NCBI GenBank assembly: GCA_016192035.1
Contig: JACPUW010000004.1
Coordinates: 78,213 to 142,212, forward strand
Length of the DNA: 64,000 nt
From: Bacteroidota bacterium
GTDB lineage: Bacteria > Bacteroidota > Bacteroidia > CAILMK01 > JACPUW01
Reading direction: 5' to 3'
Under the pieces are notes generated by a model. That model made no database searches and was not told the origin of the DNA. It was given only the letters and a program-made list of their open reading frames with translations. Positions 63,477 to 64,000 of this stretch are shown here, one piece after another (position 1 is the first letter of the stretch; each line of letters opens with the position of its first letter). Both the position numbers and the translations under genes were made by a program.

Positions 63477-64000
63477 TTAATTTGTTACAAATGTATAAGA
63501 CTCACGCGTGCAAAAGTTAACAAGCTTTAGAAATCCGAACTGGGTATTATAGAAGTTCTCCAAATTCATAAAACTGTCCTTTCCACAATATAATACAGTT
63601 GAATTTGTATTATTGACAATATTAAAGTACAAATTATTATAAAAATGGAAATGACCCATTGGTGAATCATGATAAGACCCAAATTCAAGTGCGTATGCTT
63701 GATTTACACTAGGATAATCTGAAAATGATTCATTCCTACTCGAAATTATCTCACATATAGCACCATGAGTTATTCTCTGTATCCTAAGGTAATATAAAAT
63801 ATCTCCTCTTCTATTTTCGCATTTATAGTCGTAAGTTTTGACCTCATCTGCAAAATATGCACACCTACACCCTCCGCCGTTCCAGGCATCGCCGGTTATC
63901 TCTATGGTATCGGTGTCATAAAGCTCAAAAACCAAGGTATCGCCTTCAATGGTGTCGTTGGAGTAAAGATAGGTCAGCTTTTTTTGTGTACCGTCATAGG
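63477..64000 (-). CDS. Hypothetical protein, 5' end beyond the window
   Basis: The frame is open through the window edge; 174 codons are visible, and the real start lies to the right. No family recognised. The visible part is beta-rich with several cysteines (NGGGCRCAYF, YKCENRRGD, VLYCGKDS, NFCTRES) and begins YDGTQKKLTYLYSNDTIEGD. Very AT-rich (12 G/C in 63601-63660). It precedes the toroid-like gene by 8 bp and is probably co-transcribed with it; a lipoprotein or secreted partner is plausible but not shown. Confidence 0.7.
   Translation of the reverse strand, partial: YDGTQKKLTYLYSNDTIEGDTLVFELYDTDTIEITGDAWNGGGCRCAYFADEVKTYDYKCENRRGDILYYLRIQRITHGAICEIISSRNESFSDYPSVNQAYALEFGSYHDSPMGHFHFYNNLYFNIVNNTNSTVLYCGKDSFMNLENFYNTQFGFLKLVNFCTRESYTFVTN

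Overview
The window is chromosomal DNA from a member of the Bacteroidota, probably a free-living T9SS-bearing lineage of the Cytophagales/Chitinophagales/Flavobacteriales type; the exact order cannot be fixed by eye. Grounds: many secreted proteins with type IX secretion (T9SS) C-terminal sorting domains of type A and type B, a TonB-dependent receptor with a carboxypeptidase-regulatory-like N-terminus, a two-component-propeller histidine kinase with a LytTR regulator, the characteristic Bacteroidota gene string DUF177-rpmF-plsX-fabH-efp-accB-accC, BT_3928-type and DUF1599 proteins, and promoter elements of the TAnnTTTG type. No tRNA, rRNA, CRISPR array, transposase or phage gene was seen. Layout. 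1-9.2 kb: a minus-strand operon of TonB-dependent receptor, giant T9SS surface protein and PorV/PorQ-like barrel. 9.4-13.4 kb: LytTR response regulator and its propeller histidine kinase. 13.5-15.2 kb: 2-hydroxyacid dehydrogenase and rsmA. 15.3-25.0 kb: a plus-strand housekeeping block (pdxA; DUF177-rpmF-plsX-fabH; efp-accB-accC; rplM-rpsI-rpsB-tsf; pyrH) for vitamin B6, fatty acid initiation, translation and UMP phosphorylation. 25.0-36.1 kb: MarC, an FG-GAP T9SS protein, surE, lpxB, a small lipoprotein, a repeat-rich T9SS protein and an AddB-like nuclease. 36.4-37.8 kb: type II NADH dehydrogenase. 38.0-40.4 kb: a lower-GC type II restriction-modification island. 40.4-46.3 kb: a GT39-like membrane protein, a T9SS type B surface protein flanked by gene remnants, and a methyltransferase with a striking palindromic operator. 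46.3-50.8 kb: rhodanese-thioredoxin lipoprotein and the operon DUF1599-DoxX-aroK-THUMP-like methyltransferase. 50.8-52.1 kb: a RelE-type toxin-antitoxin pair between two ~100 bp direct repeats. 52.1-64.0 kb: an Lrp-like regulator followed by large, partly broken and partly mosaic T9SS surface proteins and interspersed repeats. The left half is ordinary core genome. The right third (about 37.8-64 kb) is where the unusual material lies. Several T9SS surface genes there look recently remodelled: bare promoters or sorting-domain stubs, a duplicated 3' gene end, and two genes whose N-terminal part is far more AT-rich than the PKD/sorting-domain part behind it. The strongest single regulatory signal is the inverted repeat filling the promoter spacer at 45463-45479. 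The best candidate for an undescribed process is replacement of N-terminal modules on conserved T9SS stalks and sorting domains; this is inference from composition and fragment structure and needs comparative genomes to test.
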